The notes under the pieces were generated by a model. The model searched no databases. It saw nothing but the letters and a program-made list of their open reading frames with translations, and was not told the DNA's origin. A program made the position numbers and the translations under genes. A stretch of 64,000 nucleotides of DNA from Flavobacterium zhairuonense (GTDB lineage Bacteria > Bacteroidota > Bacteroidia > Flavobacteriales > Flavobacteriaceae): the NCBI RefSeq assembly GCF_004352915.1, contig NZ_SJSY01000067.1, forward strand, positions 148,709 to 212,708. Reading direction: 5' to 3'. The number at the start of each line of letters is the position of its first letter. Position 1 is the stretch's first letter. Below are positions 24,948-33,395 of the stretch, piece by piece.

Positions 24948-25472
24948 TTAAAATTTGGAATTTTCCCCTTTGATTTTTACCGGAATTCCCGAAACCATCA
25001 AAACTACTTCATCAGCATTTGAAGCTAAAAATTGATTTATCCAACCTTGTAATTCTGTGAATTTTCTGCCAATGTGTGTATCTGCGTGAACCCCCATTCC
25101 AATTTCGTTGGTCACAATTATTAATGTGGCATTTTCTTGATTGGCAATCGAAAGAAATTCTTTTTTGGCTTCTTCCAAAGATGCGGCAACATCATTTTTA
25201 GTATCAACAAAAAAGTTAGTCAGCCAGAGCGTGACGCAATCAATAAGTGCAACTTTTTCTGAAAAATCAATTTCACTAAGGTATTTTTCTTTTTCGATAT
25301 TAGTCCATCGTTCGTCACGTTCTTGTTGATGACGATCGATTCGGTTTTGAAAATCAGAATCCCATTTTCTAGCTGTTGCAACATAAAGTGGTGAATTAGA
25401 AAGTTGTAAAGCTAAGTTTTGAGCATAATTGCTTTTTCCAGAACGCTCTCCGCCTGTTATTAGGTAAATCAT
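24948..25472 (-). CDS. cobU: Bifunctional adenosylcobinamide kinase / adenosylcobinamide-phosphate guanylyltransferase
   Basis: CobU phosphorylates adenosylcobinamide and adds GMP, giving adenosylcobinamide-GDP for CobS. The 174-residue protein starts MIYLITGGERSGKSNYAQ, a P-loop, and has the RHQQERDERWTNIE region with the guanylylated-His area (near residue 46) and the C-terminal TNEIGMGVHADTHIGRKFTELQGWINQFLA motif. It heads the bluB-cobT, cobS, cobC series. No riboswitch is seen in its short upstream region, so it may be constitutive. Its last codons run into an AT-rich spacer repeat (TTGGAATTTGGAATT words). Confidence 0.93.
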   Translation of the reverse strand: MIYLITGGERSGKSNYAQNLALQLSNSPLYVATARKWDSDFQNRIDRHQQERDERWTNIEKEKYLSEIDFSEKVALIDCVTLWLTNFFVDTKNDVAASLEEAKKEFLSIANQENATLIIVTNEIGMGVHADTHIGRKFTELQGWINQFLASNADEVVLMVSGIPVKIKGENSKF

Positions 25473-25520
25473 TTATAATGGTTAATTATTAATTGTTAAT
25501 GGTTAATTTTTTGAAGAAAT

Positions 25521-25881
25521 TTATTTTTCAACTAATTGATTTTTAGAAGTCTTTAAAATACTTGTTATTAATTTTAAAATTGAAATCGCATCGTGATGAA
25601 TGTTTTCAAATTCTTTTTCGTTAAGATAGTCTGTCGCTTTTTAGTAATTCTAACCAGTAAACAGTTTCATTGGCTTCTTTTTGTGCTATTGCGAATTTAT
25701 GGATAAAATCGCTTTTGCTTTCCGCATGTTCAGCTTCCCGAATCATCGCGCCAATACTTGTTCCAGATCTTAAAAGTTGTTTAGAAAGTGTAAATTCTTT
25801 CTTGTTGTTTAAATGTTGGTTTAATTTTACAATCCGAATTGCAAATTCAAAACTTTTATTTTTAACGACGTTGTTTTTCAT
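25521..25881 (-). pseudogene. Four-helix-bundle protein (23S rRNA intervening sequence family), frameshifted
   Basis: The intact protein would be about 120 residues of the four-helix-bundle family found in many bacteria (role unclear; some copies lie in rRNA introns). The first 84 residues (MKNNVVKNKSFEFAIRI... to WLELLKSD) are in one frame, which then ends RLS-stop. Reading from the next frame, YLNEKEFENIHHDAISILKL continues to the end of the fold and a TAA at 25521. The break is at about 25635: the minus strand reads GACAGACTAT where GACTAT would keep the frame, so four bases (GACA-type) appear tandemly duplicated. The total length, 361 bases, is one base over a multiple of three, consistent with this. 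Confidence 0.85.
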
Positions 25882-25912
25882 AATTAACAACTAACAATTT
25901 ATAATTAATAAT

Positions 25913-26275
25913 TCAATAGGGGCAATGACGACAGCCGTTTCCACAACATTTGCCTCTTTTCAGATGGTACCAGGTTTTAAAAACCATATTGCCATTTTCC
26001 ATGTAGTAGTCAATTCCTTCGATAAGTTTATCTGTTTTGGGCAATAATGCAGCCTTGTTTTTTGTTGCTTTTTCAGGAGTTATTGTTTCTATATAGGCAT
26101 CAATTTTATCTTCGCAGGCTTCTTTGAAACATACTGGACACAAACAGTCGCCCCCTTCTGAAAGATTAAAAATAGGTGGGTATTCATTGCACCAGCATTT
26201 GTTTTCAACCGAAATATCTCCACAGCTGAAAGAAGCCTCACAGCTTGAGCAAATTTTTGTTTTTGTGGTATTCAT
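25913..26275 (-). CDS. Cys-rich CWC plus DUF5522-type protein
   Basis: This 120-residue protein has two Cys clusters: an N-terminal CSSCEASFSCGD...CWCNEYPPI...CLCPVCF (CWC-type zinc-ribbon-like) and a C-terminal YYMENGNMVFKTWYHLKRGKCCGNGCRHCPY (DUF5522 type). In other species these may be separate genes, so here they are fused. A metal-binding role is likely from the cysteines; no function is known to me. The start is set at the ATG at 26275 (MNTTKTK); 16 more codons upstream are hydrophobic and less likely. It is divergent from btuF. Confidence 0.75.
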   Translation of the reverse strand: MNTTKTKICSSCEASFSCGDISVENKCWCNEYPPIFNLSEGGDCLCPVCFKEACEDKIDAYIETITPEKATKNKAALLPKTDKLIEGIDYYMENGNMVFKTWYHLKRGKCCGNGCRHCPY

Positions 26276-26341
26276 AATGTAAAGATACAATTTGTTGAAT
26301 TTTGTAAGAATAAAAGTAAACAAAAAAATCAGAAAATGATT

Positions 26342-26349
26342 TACCTTTG
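26342..26349 (+). promoter_or_regulatory. -7 box TACCTTTG for btuF
   Basis: TACCTTTG fits TAnnTTTG and overlaps the alternative TTG start at 26347, so the real start is the ATG at 26371. The leader is about 15 bases, leaving no room for a riboswitch. Confidence 0.5.
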
Positions 26350-26370
26350 TCCCTATCCAAAACGTTAAAC

Positions 26371-27513
26371 ATGAAATTTTATTTACCTAAGTTAGTATTT
26401 TTTCTTTCTTTTTTTATTCTTACAAGTTGTAAAAAAAGTGAGAATATTGAAATCGTAAAATCAGAAACTGCAAAAAATAGTATCGAGTTTGCTTCAGGAC
26501 TTTCTATCGTAAAACAAGAGGGATATTCTATAGTTACAATCTCAAATCCCTGGCCTAATGCAAATAAGGATTTTAAATATGTACTGAAAGAAAAGGATGC
26601 TAAAGTTCCGGACAGTCTTCAAACCTATACAACAATAAAAGTGCCATTAGAATCGATAGTGGTTACTTCGACAACAAATATTCCGTTTTTGGAAATGCTG
26701 GAAGTAGAAGATAAATTGGTTGGTTTTCCACATACCGATTATATTTCGTCTGAAAAAACAAGAGCACTTATTGACAAAGGTTCAGTAAAAAATGTTGGAC
26801 AAAATGAAAAATTAAATATCGAACAGCTTATTGAATTGTCGCCAGATTTGATTGTAACTTTTGGTGTTGACAACAATAATCCGATGTTGGATAATTTGAA
26901 AAAAAGCGGTTTGAATGTTTTGATTCAGGGCGATTGGATGGAACAGTCTCCACTTGGAAAAGCGGAATGGATTAAGCTTTACGGAGCTTTATTTGGTAAA
27001 GAGGACAAAGCAAAAGAATTGTTTGATAAAATTGTTGAAAGTTATAATCAAGCTAAAAAATTAGTAGAAAATAAACCAGCAACAACAAAAGTTTTATACG
27101 GTTCTATGTACGAAGATGTTTGGTATGTAGCCAAAGGAAATAGTTGGGTTGCGCAATTTATGAAAGATGCCAAAGCCGATTATTTATGGAGCAATTTAAA
27201 AGGAACTGGAAGCGAAGGTTTGTCTTTTGAAAAAGTGTTGGATAAAGCGAAAGAAGCAAATGTTTGGGTGGTTTCAGGTTCTTTTAAAACTTTAGAAGAA
27301 TTACAAAAAGCAAATCCGCATTATGGGGAGTTTGATGCTTTTAAAAATAAAACGGTTTATTCATTAGAAAATAAATTTGGAGCAACTGGTGGAACAATTT
27401 TTTATGAATTATCACCAAGTCGTCCGGATTTAGTTTTAAAAGATTATATAAAGATCTTCCATCCGGATTTATTGGCGGGTTACGAATTTACTTTTGCATC
27501 AAAACTGAATTAA
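26371..27513 (+). CDS. btuF: Cobalamin/iron-siderophore-type ABC transporter substrate-binding lipoprotein
   Basis: The 380-residue periplasmic binding protein (lipobox LTSC followed by KKSEN) captures substrate for the inner-membrane transporter. It has the two-lobe type III layout: a lobe around LESIVVTSTTNIPFLEMLEVEDKLVGFPH and a helical backbone KLNIEQLIELSPDLIVTFGVDNNNP. BtuF, FhuD and similar proteins share this fold; its place next to permease and ATPase genes and near a B12 gene cluster favours B12. ATG at 26371 is chosen over TTG at 26347 because a promoter -7 box overlaps the latter. It starts a three-gene operon. Confidence 0.8.
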   Translation: MKFYLPKLVFFLSFFILTSCKKSENIEIVKSETAKNSIEFASGLSIVKQEGYSIVTISNPWPNANKDFKYVLKEKDAKVPDSLQTYTTIKVPLESIVVTSTTNIPFLEMLEVEDKLVGFPHTDYISSEKTRALIDKGSVKNVGQNEKLNIEQLIELSPDLIVTFGVDNNNPMLDNLKKSGLNVLIQGDWMEQSPLGKAEWIKLYGALFGKEDKAKELFDKIVESYNQAKKLVENKPATTKVLYGSMYEDVWYVAKGNSWVAQFMKDAKADYLWSNLKGTGSEGLSFEKVLDKAKEANVWVVSGSFKTLEELQKANPHYGEFDAFKNKTVYSLENKFGATGGTIFYELSPSRPDLVLKDYIKIFHPDLLAGYEFTFASKLN

Positions 27514-27514
27514 A

Positions 27515-28543
27515 TTGGCAAACAAAAAGCGAAATACCATTTTATTTATTGTTTTGTCTCTCGGACTTTTGCTGATGTTTTTTGCGAGCATTAGTTTGGG
27601 ATCTGTTATGATTCCGTTAAAAGAGGTCGTTACAAGCTTAACCGGAGGACAAGCAACAAAATCAACTTGGGAATATATTATTATTAATTACCGTTTGCCT
27701 AAAGCCATTACTGCGGTTTTGGTGGGGGCGGGACTTTCGATCAGTGGTCTTTTGATGCAGACTTTATTCCGAAATCCTCTTGCAGGCCCCGATGTTTTGG
27801 GGTTAAGTTCTGGAGCAAGTCTTGGTGTTGCTTTTGTGATTTTAGGAGCAGGATTTCTGCCTTCATTTCTAAGTATAATAGCTTTATCGTCTTACGGAAT
27901 TGTTTTAGCATCAACCTTAGGGAGTATATTGGTTTTGTTCCTAGTTTTGTGGGTTTCGCAGAAATTACGCGATACAATGGCAATTTTGATTATTGGTTTA
28001 ATGTTCGGAAGTTTTACAACATCGATTGTTAGTGTTTTGAGTTATTTCAGTACAGCAGAACAGCTTCAGAAATTTACCTTTTGGTCAATGGGAAATCTTG
28101 GAAATCTTTCGTGGACAAACATTGTGATTTTGACAGTTTGCGTTGGAATCGGATTGCTTTTAAGTATCAAAAGTATCAAATCGTTGAATGCTTTGCTTCT
28201 TGGTGAAAACTACGCTAAAAGCTTGGGATTAAATTTTAAGCAAGCGAGATTAATAATCATATTTGCAACCAGCATATTATCTGGAGCAATAACAGCCTTT
28301 GCTGGACCAGTAGCTTTTATTGGCATAGCAGTGCCACATATTGCAAAATTGACTTTTCAAACGAGTAATCATGCCATATTATTTTGGAGTACTTTGTTTT
28401 ATGGATCTATAATAATGTTGTTTTGTGATATCGTTTCTCAAATGCCAGGCTTTGACGTAACGCTTCCAATCAATGCCATAACATCGATAATCGGAGCGCC
28501 TGTTGTGATTTGGCTTTTAGTCCGAAAAAGAAATTTTCAGTAA
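27515..28543 (+). CDS. btuC: FecCD/BtuC-type ABC transporter permease, TTG start
   Basis: This 342-residue inner-membrane permease (about 9-10 hydrophobic helices) belongs to the FecCD/BtuC group. Motifs include NYRLPKAITAVLVGAGLSISG, MQTLFRNPLAGPDVLGLSSGASLG and AGPVAFIGIAVPHIAKLTF with the coupling-helix Gly region. The start is TTG at 27515, one base after the btuF stop codon; the first in-frame ATG lies at codon 22 and would remove most of the first membrane helix. Coupled translation with btuF is likely. Substrate is inferred as cobalamin from the neighbourhood. Confidence 0.82.
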   Translation: MANKKRNTILFIVLSLGLLLMFFASISLGSVMIPLKEVVTSLTGGQATKSTWEYIIINYRLPKAITAVLVGAGLSISGLLMQTLFRNPLAGPDVLGLSSGASLGVAFVILGAGFLPSFLSIIALSSYGIVLASTLGSILVLFLVLWVSQKLRDTMAILIIGLMFGSFTTSIVSVLSYFSTAEQLQKFTFWSMGNLGNLSWTNIVILTVCVGIGLLLSIKSIKSLNALLLGENYAKSLGLNFKQARLIIIFATSILSGAITAFAGPVAFIGIAVPHIAKLTFQTSNHAILFWSTLFYGSIIMLFCDIVSQMPGFDVTLPINAITSIIGAPVVIWLLVRKRNFQ

Positions 28544-28639
28544 TTTGTTTAGCCACAGATTAATCGGATTATACAGATTTGCACTGTTGTTTAAAAAAAA
28601 CTTAGTGTCTTAGCAACTTAGAACCTTAGCAACTTAAAA

Positions 28640-29416
28640 ATGAAAAACATTTTAACTACTTCAAATTTAAATATTGGATATAAATCCAAGAAAGGAGTTA
28701 CAACCATTGCTGAGAATCTAAATCTAAGTTTAGCTTCCGGAAAACTCATTACTTTGATTGGAGCAAACGGAATAGGAAAATCCACTTTACTCCGAACAAT
28801 CACTGGAATTCAGAAACCTTTATCAGGAAATGTTTATTTGAATGAAAAAAATATTTCGGCATATAAACCTTTAGAATTAGCGCAGAATTTAAGTTTAGTT
28901 TTAACTGAAAAATTACCTCCGAGCAATCTTTCTGTTTTTGAATTGGTGGCACTTGGACGCCAGCCTTACACGAATTGGGTTGGAACTTTAACTCCCGAAG
29001 ATATTGTAAAAGTAAACGAAGCTTTAGCCTTAACTCAAATTACACATTTAGCAAAAAAGAAGCATTTTGAAATTAGCGACGGACAATTGCAGAAAGTTTT
29101 AATTGCAAGAGCTTTGGCACAAGATACACCTTTGATTATCTTGGATGAACCCACAACCCATCTCGATTTGTTGCATAAAGTTTCATTATTCAAATTATTG
29201 AAGAAACTAACCCAGGAAACTGAAAAATGCATTTTATTTTCAACACATGATATTGATCTTGCGATTCAATTAAGCGATGAAATGATCATGATGACGCCAG
29301 AAAATATTGTCCAAGATGAACCTTGTAATTTAATTTCAAATGGCAATTTCAGCAATTTATTCAAAGATGAACATATTATTTTTGATACTGAAAAAGGGAA
29401 GTTTATTGTGACTTAA
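28640..29416 (+). CDS. btuD: ABC transporter ATP-binding protein, BtuD/FepC type
   Basis: This 258-residue ATPase drives the BtuC-type permease. It has Walker A GANGIGKST, signature ISDGQLQKVLIARAL and Walker B LIILDEPTTHLD, plus the H-loop FSTHD. The Q-loop region is present near residue 90. It sits 96 bases downstream of btuC; the gap carries short spacer repeats but the gene most likely belongs to the same operon. The stop codon overlaps the stop of the facing gene (29413) by four bases. Substrate assignment follows its partners. Confidence 0.82.
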   Translation: MKNILTTSNLNIGYKSKKGVTTIAENLNLSLASGKLITLIGANGIGKSTLLRTITGIQKPLSGNVYLNEKNISAYKPLELAQNLSLVLTEKLPPSNLSVFELVALGRQPYTNWVGTLTPEDIVKVNEALALTQITHLAKKKHFEISDGQLQKVLIARALAQDTPLIILDEPTTHLDLLHKVSLFKLLKKLTQETEKCILFSTHDIDLAIQLSDEMIMMTPENIVQDEPCNLISNGNFSNLFKDEHIIFDTEKGKFIVT

Positions 29417-29895
29417 ATTATATTGTTTTCTTTCTTAAATCTATTTCTTTGAACTTTCAATACTATACCTAGTTCACTTACATCTGTGCTTAGTTTAATA
29501 AGATTGAACATCATTATTTGGCCAGAATCAATAATATCGTAAGTGAAATATTGTGCACTGTTCTCTTGGTAACTATCTTGTTCTAAAAAAGTTCTTTCGT
29601 TTTCAATATTACTCCATGGAATCAAAAGATTATTTCTATACTGAATTCCTTTGGAATTAATTCTAAATTGAATTTCATCAATTCTTTTTATTGATTTTAT
29701 AAGTAGAGGAATTTGAACAATAAAAAAGCAAAAAAGTGCAAAAACTAGAATAAGTTGATTGTATATGTAGCAGTAAATAAGTCCTATAAGACTTCCAACT
29801 ATATAAATAACTCTCTCTAGAATTTTCCCTCGTGTGTAATAAATAAGGAATTCTTCAGAATAACTAAGATTGTTTTCGTCAATTAGAGGCCTCAT
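29413..29895 (-). CDS. Membrane protein with bPH-like domain, unknown
   Basis: I do not recognise this gene. The 160-residue protein has a charged N-terminus, two hydrophobic helices (about 27-45 and 47-66), then a soluble part (FRINSKGIQYRNNLLIPWSNIENERTF) whose GI...I.W..I spacing resembles bacterial PH-like domains. It starts seven bases after the next membrane protein gene and forms a two-gene unit with it. The stop codon overlaps btuD in the opposite direction. No function is inferred. Confidence 0.6.
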   Translation of the reverse strand: MRPLIDENNLSYSEEFLIYYTRGKILERVIYIVGSLIGLIYCYIYNQLILVFALFCFFIVQIPLLIKSIKRIDEIQFRINSKGIQYRNNLLIPWSNIENERTFLEQDSYQENSAQYFTYDIIDSGQIMMFNLIKLSTDVSELGIVLKVQRNRFKKENNII

Positions 29896-29902
29896 TTTTT
29901 TC

Positions 29903-30496
29903 TTAAAGTTTGTTTGAGTTGTTTTTTGCCGTTTTCAATTCTTTGATTTTTCGATGAATTATTGTGAAAGCTACAACTGCAAGTGAAAAAAGAGAAATTT
30001 TAATTAATAACTCAAAGAATAAATTTGATGAATAAGAGCTTGAAGACATTGTCCATGAACTTGGCAAGTAATCTCTATGGAAAGAAGTTACAATGATTAT
30101 TATTTTTTCAATAGAAACAATGAAGAAAAAGCTGAAAATTAGCCTTAAAAGAATATTTTTTTGAATTGATTTAATTCTAAGAAATTGGCTCATAGAAAAC
30201 CAAAGTAATGGCTGAAGCCAAAAACCGAACCAATATTGACCAAACATTCTGTTAAGCAAATAATTTTTACTTTCCTCATCTAAAATGTTTAATTCAACAA
30301 TTGTTGATAGAAGGAAGACAATTAAATAAGCAATTCCAATAAAAGTAATGAAATAGTTTGACAGATTATTTGTTTTTTGGAGAATTGGATTTTTAATAAA
30401 TATTGAAAGAAATAAACAAATAATAGTAATTATTCCATAAGTAGAAAAAAAATCTATTAATATAAATTCCGTATTAAACAATAATCTTTCAATCAT
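29903..30496 (-). CDS. Multi-pass membrane protein, unknown
   Basis: I do not recognise this gene. The 197-residue protein has about five hydrophobic helices (about 10-32, 46-65, 87-107, 118-135 and 160-180), a serine-rich stretch SSWTMSSSSYSS near residue 150, and a basic tail. It lies seven bases upstream of the PH-like membrane protein and likely shares its transcript. Codon use and AT content look like the neighbouring genes. No clear homologue comes to mind. Confidence 0.55.
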   Translation of the reverse strand: MIERLLFNTEFILIDFFSTYGIITIICLFLSIFIKNPILQKTNNLSNYFITFIGIAYLIVFLLSTIVELNILDEESKNYLLNRMFGQYWFGFWLQPLLWFSMSQFLRIKSIQKNILLRLIFSFFFIVSIEKIIIIVTSFHRDYLPSSWTMSSSSYSSNLFFELLIKISLFSLAVVAFTIIHRKIKELKTAKNNSNKL

Positions 30497-30542
30497 ATAT
30501 AAATTTCTTAATTCTCGATTAAACAGTTAAACAAATAAACGA

Positions 30543-31001
30543 TTAAACTTTTTTAAATCCAATCTGTCTCTTAGCTTCACCAACCACAAACGCCACAGAA
30601 TTTGCAATATTAAAACTACGAATAAGCGGTGACATCGGAATAGTCAAATGATTCTCAAATCTCGCCATAAATTCTTTGCTTAAACCAACACTTTCTTTCC
30701 CGAAAACCAGCCAGTCGCCATCTTGAAATTCATTTTCCAAATAAGATTTTTCAGAATGCGAACTCATCAAAAACACGCGCGAATGATCTGGAATTTGTGC
30801 GATCCATTCTTCTACATTTTGATATTCGCTTACGTCAAGATGCACCCAATAATCCAAACCAGAACGTTTCAAGTTTTTATCATTAATGACAAATCCAAAA
30901 GGATGAATCAAATGTAGTCGGCTTTCTGTACCAACACACAATCTTCCAATATTTCCAGTATTATTAGGTATTTCTGGCTCAACAAGAACAACGTTTAGCA
31001 T
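30543..31001 (-). CDS. trmL: tRNA (cytidine/uridine-2'-O-)-methyltransferase TrmL
   Basis: TrmL is a SPOUT-class enzyme that 2'-O-methylates position 34 of some leucine tRNAs. The 152-residue protein shows PEIPNNTGNIGRLC at the start, GKESVGLSKEF (near 95) and the knotted C-terminal IRSFNIANSVAFVVGEAKRQIG, where the RSLNLSNSVA consensus is RSFNIANSVA. Length fits a minimal SPOUT domain. It is leftward, between AT-rich spacer repeats, with no clear partner; the next leftward genes 29413-30496 are not obviously functionally related. Confidence 0.9.
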   Translation of the reverse strand: MLNVVLVEPEIPNNTGNIGRLCVGTESRLHLIHPFGFVINDKNLKRSGLDYWVHLDVSEYQNVEEWIAQIPDHSRVFLMSSHSEKSYLENEFQDGDWLVFGKESVGLSKEFMARFENHLTIPMSPLIRSFNIANSVAFVVGEAKRQIGFKKV

Positions 31002-31044
31002 CTTTTTTTAGTTATGAATTATGAGTTATAAGTTATGAGTTTCA

Positions 31045-31116
31045 AAAATTATCTAATTAGCACATTTTCAAATTGCCGTATTTTCAAATTGCCACATTCT
31101 CTAATTATCAAATTGA
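31045..31116. repeat. AT-rich spacer repeat overlapping a gene end
   Basis: The words TATCTAATTAGCACATTTTC, CAAATTGCC and CTCTAATTATCAAATTGATC are variants of the spacers at 2719-2756 and 3313-3377. The copy overlaps the last codons of the pseudouridine synthase gene, which ends Gln-Phe-Asp-Asn. Confidence 0.55.
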
Positions 31117-31667
31117 TCCACTTCGCGAACTTCTCCGGCTTTTAAGTTTTGCAAATATACATTTCCAATTCGAACACGAACTAATCGTAATGTTGGAAAA
31201 CCAACTGCCGCAGTCATTTTTCGCACCTGACGAAATTTTCCTTCTCTGACTGTGATTGATGCCCAGGAAGTTGGGCCATGACGTTCGTCTCTAATTTTTT
31301 TGGCTCGTAGTCCAAAATCAGGTATTTCTGTTACTATTGAAGCTTTACAAGGTTTTGTTTTGTATTTACCGCCATCAAGCCCAATTTCGACACCTTTTTG
31401 CAATTGTTCGATGGCTTCTGGCGTAATTAAGCCATCAACCTGAACATAATATTCTTTTTCGAACTTTTTGCTTCGAACTAATTCGCTCATATTTCCGTCA
31501 GTGGTTAATAAAAGCAAACCTTCAGAATCTTCGTCCAATCTTCCAATTGCCATTGTTCCTTCGGGAAAATCATGCAATTCGCCTAAAAGCTTTTTCTTTC
31601 TTTTTAATTCATAAATAAATTGGCTTAAATAGCCGTATGGTTTAAAAAGAATGAAATGTCTATGCAT
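31101..31667 (-). CDS. RluE/RsuA-family pseudouridine synthase
   Basis: This enzyme converts uridine to pseudouridine in rRNA, most like RluE (23S) of the RsuA family. The 188-residue protein has the catalytic motif GRLDEDSEGLLLLT (Asp near residue 44), KEYYVQVDG, and KFRQVRKMTAAVGFPTLRLVRVRIG near the C-terminus. It lacks the N-terminal S4 RNA-binding domain found in RsuA, as RluE does. It is monocistronic. Confidence 0.88.
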   Translation of the reverse strand: MHRHFILFKPYGYLSQFIYELKRKKKLLGELHDFPEGTMAIGRLDEDSEGLLLLTTDGNMSELVRSKKFEKEYYVQVDGLITPEAIEQLQKGVEIGLDGGKYKTKPCKASIVTEIPDFGLRAKKIRDERHGPTSWASITVREGKFRQVRKMTAAVGFPTLRLVRVRIGNVYLQNLKAGEVREVDQFDN

Positions 31668-31720
31668 GTTTTAATTTTTTGCAAAGATAGTTTCTTTGGC
31701 AAAATTAAATGGAAAAGTTC

Positions 31721-31918
31721 TTATGCTTTCATTTTTTTCAGCCATTGGTACACAAACCAAACTACAGTAATTGCAAAAATGACAATTAAAACAGGATAAT
31801 AATTTTGGAAAAACTCATGAAAATAGCTTCCAACCAAAATATAAATGGAAGCCATGCATAATTTGATCAGAATAAATTCGGCATTCGACCAACTGGTTTT
31901 TATTTTAAAGAAATTCAT
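31721..31918 (-). CDS. Small membrane protein, unknown
   Basis: This 65-residue protein has two hydrophobic stretches (about 15-33 and 42-60) with a polar break, and a basic tail KKMKA. I recall similar short proteins in related flavobacterial genomes but no function. It has a clean ATG and codon use like its neighbours. It stands alone. Confidence 0.5.
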   Translation of the reverse strand: MNFFKIKTSWSNAEFILIKLCMASIYILVGSYFHEFFQNYYPVLIVIFAITVVWFVYQWLKKMKA

Positions 31919-32062
31919 AATTGTAAAGGTTGTTAAGTTGCTTTTACTAAAGGTAATAAATTAAAAAAAGATGGCAATTATAAAAAAGAAGGACTATAAA
32001 GCGATAAATTTTTCAGCTCTAGAATTCGTAATATTATACTAAGAATTTTAAATGTAAATAGT

Positions 32063-32437
32063 ATGGAAACGAATAATTTAGGCTCAAAAAAGATAAACGG
32101 AATCCAGAAAAATATAGACGAAACAAAAGGTAAAAATGTATCGCACGACATAAAATATGACAAAGCAAATCTGGAACAAGAAGTTGTAACCGATGAAAAG
32201 GGTAAAAAAGAAATTGTGGATCGTGCCCGAAATGTAAACGAAGAAATCGACAAAGTTGCCAATAGCGTAAATCCGGATAATCCAAATGCAAATCGTGGTG
32301 TTGCGACAGATGAAGAAGCCAGCAAAACAGTAGAAAACAAAGACCGAAACTCTGATGTAACTCCAAATCGTTATCCAAATTCAAATCCAGAAAGTCATGA
32401 AGATCGTGGCAATATGAAATTGGATGAAGAACAATAA
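32063..32437 (+). CDS. Hydrophilic, disordered protein
   Basis: This 124-residue protein is almost entirely charged and polar (Asp, Glu, Lys, Asn), with no hydrophobic core, Trp or Cys, so it should be unfolded in isolation. Short near-repeats (NPDNPNANRG and NRYPNSNPES) are seen. Proteins of this kind can act as stress protectants, but nothing here proves it. No partner is evident; the SDR gene follows 148 bases downstream. Confidence 0.6.
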   Translation: METNNLGSKKINGIQKNIDETKGKNVSHDIKYDKANLEQEVVTDEKGKKEIVDRARNVNEEIDKVANSVNPDNPNANRGVATDEEASKTVENKDRNSDVTPNRYPNSNPESHEDRGNMKLDEEQ

Positions 32438-32585
32438 ATACGGATTTTTTTGCAGATAATCATCAATTTATGATCAAATAACATTTGATTGGCATAACAG
32501 GTTAATGTTATGCTAAACTCGTTTTTAAAGGCTTTAAACCGTTAATATCTTCGTAAATTGTAGAAGCAATTTAAATTTTTACAAT

Positions 32586-33338
32586 ATGGCACTTTTAGAA
32601 AACAAAGTAGCTTTTGTATCTGGCGGTGGTTCTGGAATTGGACGCGCAGTTGCAGAAGCCTATGCACGAGAAGGAGCAAAAGTAGTTCTTTCAGATATCA
32701 ATGTTGAAAATGGTGAAGAAACCGTAAAGATGATTAAAGACAGCGGAGGTGAAGCTTTTTTTGTAAAAGGCGATTCGTCGAGTGCAAGTGATAATAAGCA
32801 TATGGTTGAGGTTGCGGTTTCAAAATATGGACGTTTAGATGTTGCCTGTAATAATGCAGGGATGGGCGGACAAGCAAAACCAACTGGCGAATATGATCCA
32901 GAGGCTTGGGATCGCGTAATTGCACTTAATTTGAGCGGTGTTTTTTATGCTTGCAGATATCAATTAGAGCAAATGGAAAAAAATGGTGGCGGAAATATTG
33001 TCAATATCGCATCGATTCATGGGCAAGTCGCCGCGCCAAATAGTCCAGCTTATACTGCGTCAAAACATGGAGTAGTGGGTTTGACTAAAAATATCGCAGC
33101 GGAATACGCTTTGAAAAACATTCGCTGTAATGCAGTTGGGCCAGGTTACATCGAAACGGCTTTGTTAAAAGATAATATGACTCAGAATTTAATGGATGCC
33201 GTTGCAGCAAAAGCTCCAATGAATCGATTAGGAACTGCTCAAGAAGTCGCCGATTTGGTTGTATTTCTAAGTTCTGAAAAATCGTCGTTTACAACAGGAA
33301 GTTATATTATTGCAGATGGCGGTTATACTGCGATTTAA
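32586..33338 (+). CDS. Short-chain dehydrogenase/reductase (glucose 1-dehydrogenase-like)
   Basis: This 250-residue classical SDR reduces or oxidises alcohols or ketones with NAD(P). It has the nucleotide-binding GGGSGIGRAVA, NNAGMGG, catalytic Ser in IVNIASIHG (near 140) and YTASKHG (Tyr near 155 and Lys). Residues after the second strand, SDI with Asp, favour NAD(H). The substrate is unknown. A terminator follows at 33357. Confidence 0.88.
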   Translation: MALLENKVAFVSGGGSGIGRAVAEAYAREGAKVVLSDINVENGEETVKMIKDSGGEAFFVKGDSSSASDNKHMVEVAVSKYGRLDVACNNAGMGGQAKPTGEYDPEAWDRVIALNLSGVFYACRYQLEQMEKNGGGNIVNIASIHGQVAAPNSPAYTASKHGVVGLTKNIAAEYALKNIRCNAVGPGYIETALLKDNMTQNLMDAVAAKAPMNRLGTAQEVADLVVFLSSEKSSFTTGSYIIADGGYTAI

Positions 33339-33356
33339 AGTTTCAGACATAAAAAG

Positions 33357-33392
33357 AAAAAAAGGCTTTCTAGTAATAGAGAGCCTTTTTTT
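33357..33392. terminator. Terminator between SDR and MepB genes
   Basis: AAAAGGCT pairs with AGCCTTTT around a loop of about 14 bases with a T-run. It lies between convergent genes and may serve both. Confidence 0.75.
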
Positions 33393-33395
33393 GTA

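Noticed and set aside
25473..25520. A second cobalamin riboswitch ahead of cobU
   Set aside because: The region contains only AT-rich spacer words and the end of the broken four-helix-bundle gene; the core GCCACTG/CCCGCAACTG elements are absent.
26276..26370. A cobalamin riboswitch ahead of btuF
   Set aside because: The probable transcript leader is only about 15 bases and no conserved elements are seen.
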